The translations under genes were made by a program, and so were the position numbers. From Burkholderiaceae bacterium (GTDB taxonomy: Bacteria; Pseudomonadota; Gammaproteobacteria; Burkholderiales; Burkholderiaceae_C): a stretch of 64,000 nt of DNA. Positions 16,861-24,928 of the stretch are shown here, in pieces. The notes beneath the pieces are model-generated. The model searched no databases and was not told the DNA's origin. It saw only the letters and a list, made by a program, of their open reading frames with translations. The stretch's first letter is position 1, and every line of letters begins with the position of its first letter. The DNA lies in the NCBI GenBank assembly GCA_024235915.1, contig JACKLO010000011.1:248001-312000 (forward strand), in the 5' to 3' direction.

Positions 16861-18356
16861 GGATGCCCTCCCTTGGGCGTGAATCGCAAGTTTGTTCCGC
16901 GGGCTACGTCGGCGACGAACTCTTCCAGCGCCTCGGCCCGCATGTTTTTGAAGTCAGTTTCCGAGTGCGAGTACGCCCGGAACAAGGTGAGGACAAGGCA
17001 ACGGCGCATCGTCCAGTCGAAGCCGGCGTCCTCTGCCTGGTACAGCAACTCGTCGAGTCGCCACGGCTGGTCCTGCGAGAACTTGCCGCCCAACCACTCG
17101 GAAACCTGCTTGATGACTGTCTCGTCGAACTGCAAGGGCGGAGGCGCCAACGGTTCGATTTCCCCGTCGTCCACCTCGGTCTCACCGTCTTCTGCGCGCT
17201 GCTCTAGCAGCAAAGAGAACAGCGAGTTGAGGTCGTACACCCGGGGCAGGGCCGGTGGGTACAGCGCGCTGAGCGCATGCTCGGCCTGCTTGGCCAAGTA
17301 GGAGCTCGGGAGCTCGATGAGCTGCGGCAGCAGCCGCGACTCAAGGTCCGGCAACCCGGTAGCCCTTCGGGCCCGAAACACTGCTCGCTGGGACTCAAGG
17401 AAGCGGTCATTGGCGCCGCTGATATCCCCGACCAGCTGAGAACGCAACATGCTGGCGCCCTGAAGCGTCTTGAGCAGCAAGGCCAGATTGGCTCGCGCTC
17501 GAGGCTCCTCGGCCTGCCTGAGCGCCTCCAAGACGGACTCCTCCATCCGCTGGTCCTCAGCCTGCCGCTGGCGAACGTGGTCGCGTGCGCGGTCGAGGCC
17601 AGGCCCCATGTCGCGGGTCCAGTTCACCGTCCCAGGAGCGCGGTACGCCTGGTGCAGCTTGTCGCGGATGAGCTGGCGGTACTCGATGGAGTGTGTGCGA
17701 GCCCGCCTGGCGATTTCCAGGGCCGCATCGAACCTGCCACGCTGCACGAGCAGGTCGAGCATCTTCTCCATCAGCTCTTGGGCGTCCTCGGGGGCGAGGT
17801 CCAGCATCCCAAGGTAGACAAGGTAGCCCTCCGGGGTAGGCTTGTACCGGTACATGTCTTCGATGTCCGGCTCGTAGGTCACAAGCCTGAACCGCACCGT
17901 GCGCGTCGCTCTGCGTGCGGCGTCGAAGTGCTCGAATGCAAACTCCTTGTACTGATTGGCCTTGTTGTCGAGTGCGGCCAACACCGTCTCGGCCACCTTC
18001 ATCAGCTGCGCCTTGGTTAGCGCGGGTCTCATGACCGCGGCCACGTCGGCGATGTGCGACAGGACCTCGTCCTTCGTGCACCCGGTGGACACTGTGGTGC
18101 CCTCCATCATCCTGTCGAGTGCGGTCAGGACGAGGTAGTGGCTGTCGATGCCTTGAAACGGCGCGCTGTCGTCGCCCCCAATGCGCTGCTTGTTGAGCTC
18201 AAGGGCGAACAGTGGGCGTAGCAGAAGCAGGTTGCGCTGTTGCCGGGACAGGTCCAGTAGCCCCGGCGAGGGGGCAACGTGGTCTGCTTCCGGCGTTCCC
18301 GCCGCCCCATCTGCCGCGTCATTCATGGCCGGACAGGAGGCGCGTGTCGAGAACAC
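16857..18356 (-). CDS. jetA: JetA: kleisin (MukF-like) subunit of Wadjet
   Basis: Up to 499 residues. A GTG at 18356 gives the longest form; the ATG at 18326 (MNDAADG) is a good alternative. I see no strong ribosome site for either. The N-terminal winged-helix region (LLLLRPLFALELNKQR), long central helices and C-terminal winged helix fit kleisins that bridge the JetC heads. It is the first gene of the operon, facing a WYL regulator across about 110 bp. Confidence 0.9.
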   Translation of the reverse strand: MFSTRASCPAMNDAADGAAGTPEADHVAPSPGLLDLSRQQRNLLLLRPLFALELNKQRIGGDDSAPFQGIDSHYLVLTALDRMMEGTTVSTGCTKDEVLSHIADVAAVMRPALTKAQLMKVAETVLAALDNKANQYKEFAFEHFDAARRATRTVRFRLVTYEPDIEDMYRYKPTPEGYLVYLGMLDLAPEDAQELMEKMLDLLVQRGRFDAALEIARRARTHSIEYRQLIRDKLHQAYRAPGTVNWTRDMGPGLDRARDHVRQRQAEDQRMEESVLEALRQAEEPRARANLALLLKTLQGASMLRSQLVGDISGANDRFLESQRAVFRARRATGLPDLESRLLPQLIELPSSYLAKQAEHALSALYPPALPRVYDLNSLFSLLLEQRAEDGETEVDDGEIEPLAPPPLQFDETVIKQVSEWLGGKFSQDQPWRLDELLYQAEDAGFDWTMRRCLVLTLFRAYSHSETDFKNMRAEALEEFVADVARGTNLRFTPKGGHP

Positions 18357-18436
18357 CCGGTCAGACGGTCGACAGGTACAGGCACTCGAAGCACCAGCGA
18401 GACCTCTTCAGGAGCAATCAGCAATGAAAGTATACG

Positions 18437-18465
18437 CACAAAAACTAGATTGGCGTACTTTTGTG
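18437..18465. promoter_or_regulatory. Inverted repeat between Wadjet and its WYL regulator
   Basis: CACAAAA (18437-18443) and TTTTGTG (18459-18465) form inverted arms. AAAGTA (18427-18432) and TACTTT (18456-18461) give a second, partly overlapping pair. The stretch is AT-rich in a GC-rich setting and lies between the two divergent starts, so it is the likely binding site of the BrxR/CapW-type regulator. Confidence 0.5.
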
Positions 18466-18469
18466 ACTG

Positions 18470-19378
18470 ATGCACAATCGGCGCATGCGTCAGAGCCCTG
18501 TTCCACCGCTTTCAGGCCAGTCCTCAGCAACGAGTTGGGGGCAGGGCAGACGGCTCGAGTTCATCGACTTTCGGCTGCGCTGGGAGCAACGGCTCAACCG
18601 AGCGGACCTCACCTCCTTCTTCGGCATCTCTACGCCGCAGGCTTCCATCGACATTGCCAAGTACGCGGAGATGGCACCCGCGAACCTTGTCTATGACCGT
18701 AGCGCGAAGGTCTACGTGGCGGGGTCCGCGTTCGCACCCTTGTTTCCCAGCACGAGCAGTCCATCACGATTCCTGAATGAACTGTTGGCCACCGAGGTGG
18801 GTGTGTTGGCGCCGGAGTCGAGCCTGGTGGGATGGCGCCCGTCGTTGGCGGTAGCACCCTCACCAGGCCGCGCGCTTGACGCCACCATTCTTGCTGGACT
18901 CTTGAGCGCCATTAGAGAGGGTGCTGGCGTCCGGGTGCTCTATCAATCGATGTCTCGGACAGAGCCCCTATGGCGCGGCATAACGCCCCACGCATTGGCC
19001 AATGATGGCTTCCGCTGGCACGTAAGAGCGTACTGCCACGAGCGAGCCGCGTTCCGCGACTTCGTCATCGCCCGAGTGCTAGAGCTGGAACCGACAGAGG
19101 CTAGCGGGCCTGGTGCCGAGGCAGACGCGGACTGGGGAACTGAGGTTGAGCTCGTGCTTGTGCCTCACCCAAAGCTGGCCAAGGCCAAGCGTCGCGCGAT
19201 TGAGCTCGACTACGGTATGCGTGACGGGGAGGCACGACTGACCTGCCGCAAGGCGCTGCTGTTTTACGTACTTCGCCATCTGGGCCTGGACCGAGCAGAT
19301 ACGGACAGTCCCGAGGCAGCTCAGGTTGTTCTCAAGAACCGGAAGGCCCTTGAGCAACACCTGCCGGCGGCCGCTTGA
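18470..19378 (+). CDS. BrxR/CapW-type WYL-domain transcriptional regulator of Wadjet
   Basis: 302 residues, or 297 from a second ATG at 18485. The N-terminal winged helix carries the typical string LRWEQRLNRADLTSFFGIS followed by QASIDIAKY. The WYL domain follows (GVRVLYQSM, then ITPHALANDGFRWHVRAYC), and a C-terminal extension domain (TCRKALLFYVLRHLGL). This three-domain layout is that of BrxR and CapW, repressors that guard BREX and CBASS loci. It is transcribed away from jetABCD, with a palindromic site between, so it probably controls Wadjet. Confidence 0.85.
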   Translation: MHNRRMRQSPVPPLSGQSSATSWGQGRRLEFIDFRLRWEQRLNRADLTSFFGISTPQASIDIAKYAEMAPANLVYDRSAKVYVAGSAFAPLFPSTSSPSRFLNELLATEVGVLAPESSLVGWRPSLAVAPSPGRALDATILAGLLSAIREGAGVRVLYQSMSRTEPLWRGITPHALANDGFRWHVRAYCHERAAFRDFVIARVLELEPTEASGPGAEADADWGTEVELVLVPHPKLAKAKRRAIELDYGMRDGEARLTCRKALLFYVLRHLGLDRADTDSPEAAQVVLKNRKALEQHLPAAA

Positions 19379-19379
19379 G

Positions 19380-19490
19380 CGCTACGACGCAGACCTCCTC
19401 GGTGGAGAACTCAGCCACTTCGTGGTCTGGGACCAACACCATTTGCACGCAGCGAAAGCCTCTTGCTCCAGGCGCTACGACCCCTTGTGC
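19380..19490 (-). pseudogene. Possible remnant of a MazE-like (DUF3018) antitoxin
   Basis: On the minus strand, GFRCVQMVLVPDHEVAEF is reminiscent of the 'G-(L/F)-R-x-VQ-(I/M)-W-VPD' core of DUF3018 antitoxins. No proper N-terminus or start is in frame, and no toxin follows. It could also be chance; the region is otherwise the gap before the gene at 19544. Confidence 0.22.
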
Positions 19491-19543
19491 ACAGAACTCG
19501 ACTCGGGGCAAAGTGAGCCACGACAGCAGCGGCAGGAGGCAGC

Positions 19544-20689
19544 ATGGCGTGGTCCGGTCCGAGCGCAGCACGAAGCGCGGGGCTCCTTTGGGGCGACGAA
19601 GAGGTTCTGAACAGCGAGCTTGGGTGTGAACGAGTAGTCGCCCGTCGCTGGCATGGCAAGCTTGTTGAGTTCGCACAGTGTGAGGCGGCCAGCGCGCCTG
19701 AGGATGCCGCGGCTTGGCTCAAAGAACGCGTCCGGCCAGGACTCTGTCGGAGCCAGGTCCTCTACTCCCGCGTGACGACAGGTGTGACTTGCCTGCGCTA
19801 TCTGGACGACGTTGAGTTGGAGGCCGTGGCCTACGTCAGCTTCCTGCAGGCAGGCAGCCAAGTCTTCACGATGAGTCGGTGGGTACAGGAGGGTGCCAGC
19901 TTCCTGGATGTGGACCGGCCCGTCGCGCTCCCCTCGGTGCTGCCCTACGAGTCCTTCTTCCTGGCGCTGGAACGGCACGGCGCCTTTACCGTGTGGGACT
20001 CGGTCCGCCCCGGTGAGTCAGTCGACGGATGTTTTGTGCGTCGCTTGCCCGGAGGGGAGCTGGAGCTGTACTTCACGCTGCGTGGCGAGCAAAGCGCGAC
20101 GGGCTTGCCGGGCGTTGGGCTGACGCTGACGCCGGCCGATGTCATGGGGCAGAGGTCGGTCAGGAACGTCGTCGAGGCTGCGCTGCGCAATCAGCAGCAG
20201 GTCCTAGCGCAGGTTGAGCTACCTAAGGAGCCGTTCCACCGGCAACAGGTGGAGCGACAACAAGCGCAGACTGCTGCGGCCATCGAGCTGCAGACGACGG
20301 GACGCCTGATGCCTATCGCCTATGCTGTGAATCGGGTGCTGAAGCTCCTGGAAAAGTTCGCAGAGCTCCAGAGACAGGATAGGCGGCCTCAGTGGATGCG
20401 CCCTCGGACGGCGGCAGAGCGTCGGAAGGACGAGGCACGCGAGATGCGAGCTGCGCCTAGGCCTCCGCACGCGGTGAAGCTGTCGCTGACCGCCGTGCCA
20501 GGGGCGCCTGAGGGGTTCGGCCACTACCGAGTTCAACAGGAGGCACCTCTGCCTCACTGGAGGCGTGCCCACTGGCGCGACCAGCCCTGCGGGCCGGGGC
20601 GAGCGGAACGACGCAGGGTGCTGATTGAGCCGACGCGCGTTGGCACTCCTGGGTTGGCCGGGGCGCGGACGTACGCGGTGCAGCCGTAG
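19544..20689 (+). CDS. Hypothetical protein, 381 aa
   Basis: The start has a clear ribosome site (AGGAGG, 4 bp before ATG). The N-terminal 200 residues are mixed alpha/beta, the middle (residues about 220-300) is charged and helical. The end reads HWRRAHWRDQPCGPG then RRRVLIEP, a C-terminal motif seen in many short phage- or plasmid-linked hypothetical proteins. I do not recognise a catalytic motif. It lies alone between the WYL regulator and a toxin-antitoxin pair. Confidence 0.7.
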   Translation: MAWSGPSAARSAGLLWGDEEVLNSELGCERVVARRWHGKLVEFAQCEAASAPEDAAAWLKERVRPGLCRSQVLYSRVTTGVTCLRYLDDVELEAVAYVSFLQAGSQVFTMSRWVQEGASFLDVDRPVALPSVLPYESFFLALERHGAFTVWDSVRPGESVDGCFVRRLPGGELELYFTLRGEQSATGLPGVGLTLTPADVMGQRSVRNVVEAALRNQQQVLAQVELPKEPFHRQQVERQQAQTAAAIELQTTGRLMPIAYAVNRVLKLLEKFAELQRQDRRPQWMRPRTAAERRKDEAREMRAAPRPPHAVKLSLTAVPGAPEGFGHYRVQQEAPLPHWRRAHWRDQPCGPGRAERRRVLIEPTRVGTPGLAGARTYAVQP

Positions 20690-20724
20690 GTTCTTCGCCC
20701 CGCCGCCTCGGTGCCGCGGCGGTT

Positions 20725-20753
20725 TTGACGAATTTGACGTTTTCTACTATACT
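20725..20753 (+). promoter_or_regulatory. Near-consensus sigma-70 promoter of the HTH-PIN pair
   Basis: TTGACG (20725-20730) and TATACT (20748-20753) have the ideal 17-bp spacing. The ATG of the antitoxin is 26 bp downstream with an ACGAGG ribosome site. Confidence 0.75.
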
Positions 20754-20778
20754 TCAAACCTCAACTACGAGGTCTGTC

Positions 20779-21402
20779 ATGACCACGCTTTCCCGCACCC
20801 CCACAGCCGCCCCAACTGACAACCAGTTCCTCAAGGGGCTGCACTTCGCCCTGGATGGACTCGCCAAGGAACTGGCTGCCCAGCTGGTTGCCTTGGTTGA
20901 GGCTCAGTTCGCCGCAGGGAAGGCCTCGCGCAAAGCGGTTGAGAAGGTCGTCGCGGCGCAGGTTCCGGCGCTGCTCCAGCAGGGCTTCATCACGAGCTTC
21001 TTGGCCGACGATACGGCGGTGCGTGAGCACCGGGCTGTGCTTGCGCACCTCCTTTCCGCCGCTGAGCTTCAGGCTACCGTCGGCGCTGGCCTGACGGTGC
21101 TGCCTAGCGCGATTGCAGCCTCGAGCGCAGATGAGGACGATGAGCTGACGAGTGAAGCAGCGGCGAAGCTCCTGCACGTCTCGAGGACTCACCTCAATAC
21201 GCTTGCAGATTCGGGCGTGTTCGGGGCTGTTCGGCGTACCGATGGTGGCCATCGTCGGATTTCGAAGGCGGCGCTGTTGAAATACAAGGCGAAGAGCCAG
21301 GAGCGCCAAGCTAAGGGCTTGGACGCCATGATGGCGGCGAGCCAGAAACTCGGCTTGTACGACAAAGAGCTCGCCCGTCTCCCGGTTCGGGCTGGCCGCT
21401 GA
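20779..21402 (+). CDS. Antitoxin-like protein with excisionase-type HTH
   Basis: 207 residues. The first 120 are helical and Ala-rich. Residues about 130-185 form an excisionase/MerR-like DNA-binding motif (LTSEAAAKLLHVSRTHL, then RRTDGGHRRISKAAL). The next gene, a PIN-domain protein, starts 3 bp after the stop. This HTH-plus-PIN arrangement is a type II toxin-antitoxin layout in which the HTH protein represses the operon and binds the toxin. The start is placed by the promoter and ribosome site; the frame is open further upstream, but that would place the start inside the promoter. Confidence 0.8.
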   Translation: MTTLSRTPTAAPTDNQFLKGLHFALDGLAKELAAQLVALVEAQFAAGKASRKAVEKVVAAQVPALLQQGFITSFLADDTAVREHRAVLAHLLSAAELQATVGAGLTVLPSAIAASSADEDDELTSEAAAKLLHVSRTHLNTLADSGVFGAVRRTDGGHRRISKAALLKYKAKSQERQAKGLDAMMAASQKLGLYDKELARLPVRAGR

Positions 21403-21404
21403 GG

Positions 21405-22121
21405 ATGCCAAAGCGGCGAGTTCTTGATGGCAACGAGGCGGCACAGCCGCCTCGTGTCGTTTTGATAGATGCCAACGTGTTCTTCGCGCCGCGCATGCGT
21501 GACCTGGTGATGCACCTGCACGCCGATGAGCTCATCAACGTCCAGTGGACCTCTGAAATCGAGTCGGAGTGGACGCGCAACGTTGTCAAGAAGCAGGACG
21601 CTGACGCCGAAGGGATTCAGGAGTGCTTGCGAGGGATGCGCGCTGCGGTCCCTGGGTGGGAAGTGACGGGCTATGAGAAGCACGTTGACCAGTTTGAAGC
21701 AGTGGACGCGAAGGACAGGCACGTTGCCGCTGCGGCCTACAAGCTGTCGCTCGATGACTGGCCAGGCCAGCCCGTTGCGCTCGTGACCAAGAACATCAAG
21801 GACTTTCCCGCCAAAGCCTTCGAGGGAACGCAAGTCACACGCTTCGCGCTGGGCGCCTATGTCGATGCGCTCTACGCCGCAGAGCCCGTAAGGGTCCTCA
21901 AGGTCGCCGAGAGCTGCCGCAAGAAGTTGAAGCACCCACCGCTCGACAAAGAGCGGTACGTGGCGGTCCTGATGAACCACGGATGTGCGGGGCTAGCCGG
22001 CGCGCTGGCGCAGGCTTGGAGCGTGGAGTGCCCGCTCGTCGCCAAGGACGGAACGCTCTACTACGAGTCAGACAGGCCAAAGAAGCCTGCAACCAAAGCG
22101 GCGAAGAAGGCGGCGCGGTAG
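21405..22121 (+). CDS. PIN-domain ribonuclease toxin
   Basis: 238 residues. The PIN signature is at the start (VVLIDANVFFAPRMRDL) with the second acidic pair later (VDAKDRHVAAAAYKL) and VALVTKNIKDFP as the third. PIN toxins cut RNA; all acidic residues seem intact. The C-terminus is a Lys/Ala-rich tail (KPATKAAKKAA). It is coupled to the upstream HTH antitoxin. Confidence 0.82.
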   Translation: MPKRRVLDGNEAAQPPRVVLIDANVFFAPRMRDLVMHLHADELINVQWTSEIESEWTRNVVKKQDADAEGIQECLRGMRAAVPGWEVTGYEKHVDQFEAVDAKDRHVAAAAYKLSLDDWPGQPVALVTKNIKDFPAKAFEGTQVTRFALGAYVDALYAAEPVRVLKVAESCRKKLKHPPLDKERYVAVLMNHGCAGLAGALAQAWSVECPLVAKDGTLYYESDRPKKPATKAAKKAAR

Positions 22122-22155
22122 CACCGGTGCGGTGGTCTAACGCTCCCGCTCTTGC

Positions 22156-22395
22156 CTAGCTGCTTTCCCAACTGGCGTCATTCGCCGCACGCGCCTTCAG
22201 CAGCTGGTTCAACCTACTGAGCAGCTTCGCTGGCACGTCGTCCCGCCGCGCGTTTGTGCGCAACGGATGCGGGAACTGGTCGTGGTGGTATCGCTTCTCG
22301 CCGGTCCGGCGCACGGGTTCGATTCGGCCGCCAAGCAGGAGCCACATACGGTCGGCCTGCAGCGGGTTGGTCGTGTGGATGGCGTTGCGGCTCAT
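22156..22395 (-). CDS. Hypothetical small protein (79 aa)
   Basis: Starts at an ATG overlapping the stop of the gene at 22392-23066 by 4 bp, so the two are coupled. The sequence is basic and polar with an RMWLLLGGRIEPVRRTGEKRY segment; no known domain is seen. The pair is convergent with the PIN gene. Confidence 0.55.
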   Translation of the reverse strand: MSRNAIHTTNPLQADRMWLLLGGRIEPVRRTGEKRYHHDQFPHPLRTNARRDDVPAKLLSRLNQLLKARAANDASWESS

Positions 22396-23066
22396 TTCCT
22401 GGTCCTCCGGGGCTTGCGAGCGGGCTTCGCAGACGCGTCACCTGAGAGCAGCGCGTCCATCTCGTCGTCGAGCTTCTTCTGCTTGCGGTGGGCGGCAGTG
22501 CCGGGCACCTCCTCGTCGGCCAGGTAGCAGGCAGCCCAGTCCAGTCGACGCGGGAGCGGCATACGGTAAATGCCGACCTTGTAGCCGTCCTCGACGTGAG
22601 CCCGGATGTAGAAGAGAGGGTCGTCGCGCACAGCCTCCATTGCTTTCAAAGGGCTTGAGGGCATCTCTTCGAGGGACGTGTTGATGCCGCGGCTGGTCGC
22701 AACGCGGGGCATCTCAATGAGCTTCAGGAAGGCGTCGGTGCTTCTGAGGAAGACGATGAGCCGGCTCATGAACGCGTCACGCACGAGGTTGTGCTCCTGC
22801 GTCGCCTCCCGAAGCGCCTCGGCGGTCTCCGGCTTGACTTCAATGTTCACAGAAACCGGCCCCTGCTTCTTCATCGCACCGGCGATGTGGCGTTTGGCAC
22901 GCAAGGAGTTCTTGAGGCCCTTCAGCTCGTGGCGCAGGTACTGCAGCTCCCGGCTGACCATGTAGTCGAGGAACGGCGCCCGCGACAGGAAGAGTTCTTC
23001 GGTCTGTGTCTTGAACGCCTCCCAGAGCTTGGGTGGAACGTTGAAGCTGATGGCAGTCTTAGGCAT
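22392..23066 (-). CDS. Hypothetical protein with two ribbon-helix-helix-like segments
   Basis: 224 residues. The beginning (TAISFNVPPKLWEAFKTQTE, then SRAPFLDYMVSREL) and a second stretch near residue 75 (VSVNIEVKPETAEALREAT, then VRDAFMSRLIVFL) each look like a strand-helix-helix DNA-binding unit. The C-terminus is Lys/Arg-rich. It could be a DNA-binding regulator of its small partner gene. The assignment is by pattern only. Confidence 0.55.
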   Translation of the reverse strand: MPKTAISFNVPPKLWEAFKTQTEELFLSRAPFLDYMVSRELQYLRHELKGLKNSLRAKRHIAGAMKKQGPVSVNIEVKPETAEALREATQEHNLVRDAFMSRLIVFLRSTDAFLKLIEMPRVATSRGINTSLEEMPSSPLKAMEAVRDDPLFYIRAHVEDGYKVGIYRMPLPRRLDWAACYLADEEVPGTAAHRKQKKLDDEMDALLSGDASAKPARKPRRTRK

Positions 23067-23300
23067 CGCGTCGGTCCGATTTGGTGTCGATGCGGAGACT
23101 TTGACGCAGAGGCTTTCCTCTGGGAAGGGGTGATTTTCAGAGGGTTGGCACCGGAAACTGATGCCGAGGGACGTAGCTGCGGTTCAGGGCAGTGAAGATG
23201 TGGCGCGAATCCACAAACCAGCGGACTCCAGGACGAGGTAACGCTATCAGGGTTGGTGGTGGCTATAGGGCGGACCAGCTACTCACACGAAAGGTGTGTC

Positions 23301-23492
23301 ATGTTCGAAGGCGTCTCGACGGCAGTTTGGCTCGTCATCATCATCTTCTTGTTCGTTCTCGCGGTGCTTTGGTTCCTTCTCCCGTTCGCCGTGTTCGGTG
23401 TCAAGAAGCTTCTGATGCAACTCATCGCGGAACAAAAGAAGACGAACGACTTGTTGTTGAAAGCGATTCAGCAGTCAGAGCAGGAGCGCTAA
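23301..23492 (+). CDS. Small membrane protein (63 aa)
   Basis: From ATG 23301 (preceded by GAAAGGTG) the protein has a long hydrophobic stretch at residues about 8-33 followed by a charged helix (EQKKTNDLLLKAIQQSEQER) that looks like a short coiled coil. One or two membrane passes are likely. Like the 42-aa membrane protein at 3170, it lies a few hundred bp before a LexA-like gene. Confidence 0.6.
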   Translation: MFEGVSTAVWLVIIIFLFVLAVLWFLLPFAVFGVKKLLMQLIAEQKKTNDLLLKAIQQSEQER

Positions 23493-23683
23493 CGGGCGGC
23501 CTTCTGGGAAACCGGCAGGATTCATTTGGCTGCGTCTTGCCCATTGCATGTCATGCACACCTACGTGACCCCACTGACACCCGAATCCTGGGGCTGAACT
23601 GAAAGTTCGATTTCAACGCCCACAAATCCAGTCAGTAGACGCTTGAAAGAAGGCGTACTTCCGTAACCCCTTGCGCGCAGCAA

Positions 23684-23699
23684 CTGTTGTTGCATACAG
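23684..23699 (+). promoter_or_regulatory. LexA/SOS box upstream of LexA-like gene 2
   Basis: CTGTTGTTGCATACAG is an exact CTGT-N8-ACAG operator, 31 bp before the ATG. The preceding CGTAACCCCTTGCG is shared with copy 1. Confidence 0.8.
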
Positions 23700-23729
23700 T
23701 GCCACTGAACAGAGATTCAGTGAGGCACG

Positions 23730-24317
23730 ATGCACATGCAGCAAGTCGACCAACGGCACCTCGAAAGCCTCCAGCGGCACTGGAAACGGCATCACGCGTT
23801 TCCTTCCATGGCCAAGCTTGCTGCCGTCATGGGACTGGCCAGCGCGGGCTCCGTTTTCCAGGCCGTCGGCCGTTTGGTCGAGGCTGGCTTCCTTGAGCGA
23901 GTGGAAGGGCGCATTGCGCCGACCAGACGGTTCTTCTCGCGTCCCGTGCTGGGACAGGTCAGGGCTGGGCTTCCTGACCACGCCTTCCAGGCCAGCGAAC
24001 CAGAGCTGCTGAGCGCCGACGAGTATCTGGTGCGTCAGCCGGACCGCACGAGTTTCGCCCATGTGAGGGGCGACTCCATGCGGGATATTGGCCTGCTCGA
24101 TGGCGATGTAGTTGCCGTGGAGCACAACACTCCACCGAAGCCAGGTGACGTAGTCGTCGCCGTTGTCGATGGTGCCCCTACAGTGAAGAGGCTGGTCCTG
24201 GAGAGCGGCCAGTACGTGCTCGAGGCCGCGAACCCGGCATTCGAGACGATTCGACCAGGTGCCTCGCTTGAGGTGCTCGGCGTCGTTGTGGGGAGCTTCC
24301 GCCGCATGACGACCTGA
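23730..24317 (+). CDS. LexA-like S24-family autocleaving repressor, copy 2
   Basis: 195 residues, paralogous to the gene at 3719 over its whole length. The Ala-Gly cleavage site is at 79-80 (QVRAGLPD), nucleophile Ser116 (RGDSM), general-base Lys153 (TVKRL). A perfect SOS box precedes it. Divergence between the copies is considerable, so this is not a recent duplication but two related damage-responsive repressors on one island. The DNA-binding region (SMAKLAAVMGLASAGSVFQA) is close to that of copy 1, so cross-regulation is possible. Confidence 0.85.
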   Translation: MHMQQVDQRHLESLQRHWKRHHAFPSMAKLAAVMGLASAGSVFQAVGRLVEAGFLERVEGRIAPTRRFFSRPVLGQVRAGLPDHAFQASEPELLSADEYLVRQPDRTSFAHVRGDSMRDIGLLDGDVVAVEHNTPPKPGDVVVAVVDGAPTVKRLVLESGQYVLEAANPAFETIRPGASLEVLGVVVGSFRRMTT

Positions 24318-24415
24318 TGCAACCAGCCTAGCGCGCCTCGCGCAAACCTCGCTTCCAACTTCCTCCGCGCCTGCCATGAGCGGGTGCGCGGGTGAACTCG
24401 TCCCTTCTCAGCCTC

Positions 24416-24880
24416 ATGCAACCCTTTGCCCGTCGCTCTCGCAGTGCGAAGCCAGCCCGCTTGACCTTGGCCGGATGGAGCCTTTGGGAACTGCAGCTTA
24501 CCTGGCACCAGGTGCCCACGCAGCACCTTGTCGGCCGGGTGCTCGAGAAGCACTGCGGCGGGGTCACTAGCGCGATTTCGAACGTCGATGCCAACGAGCG
24601 TGTCGTGACCGTCGAATCCGGCAGCGTGTATGCGCTGTTGGGTCCGCCCGGAACCGACCCGGACGCTCAGTACCGGCTGGACGGACTCGTTCGCCTCGGC
24701 GGCGCGACGGCTGCGCGCGACATCACGGCTGAGTTCGCGCCACGCTTGGCACCTCGGCTTGGTACGCCCGGGTTTCGGCCCGCTTTCATCACGTGCCGTG
24801 GCGGCCTAAACCGAAAAGCCAAGCTGCAATTGAAGTTATCCAGAACATCAAGTCACAGAGTTCTTGCGCACAACTCGTAG
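24416..24880 (+). CDS. Conserved hypothetical protein of the LexA-like module, copy 2, with altered C-terminus
   Basis: 155 residues from ATG 24416, chosen because it places the conserved Trp at position 21 as in the paralogue at 4448; a GTG at 24392 is also in frame. Similarity to copy 1 runs to about residue 115. Copy 2 then has some 35-40 extra residues of different character (RKAKLQLKLSRTSSHRV). The tail is encoded by more A+T-rich DNA directly before the transposition operon. The original 3' end has probably been replaced by transposon sequence, and the HAD-like and third genes of copy 1 are absent here. Confidence 0.6.
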   Translation: MQPFARRSRSAKPARLTLAGWSLWELQLTWHQVPTQHLVGRVLEKHCGGVTSAISNVDANERVVTVESGSVYALLGPPGTDPDAQYRLDGLVRLGGATAARDITAEFAPRLAPRLGTPGFRPAFITCRGGLNRKAKLQLKLSRTSSHRVLAHNS

Positions 24881-24928
24881 TTGAGCATTTGCGTGAGCCG
24901 TCAATCGTCCTGAATGTAACAAGCAAAG
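24780..24928. other. Candidate end of Tn7-like element 1
   Basis: A more A+T-rich stretch lies exactly where the LexA-like module stops matching its copy and where the tnsA-like gene begins. It holds a perfect palindrome CAACT-CGT-AGTTG (24871-24883) and several TTGA/TCAA-type short repeats that could be transposase-binding sites. I could not define a terminal TGT or a target duplication. Confidence 0.3.
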
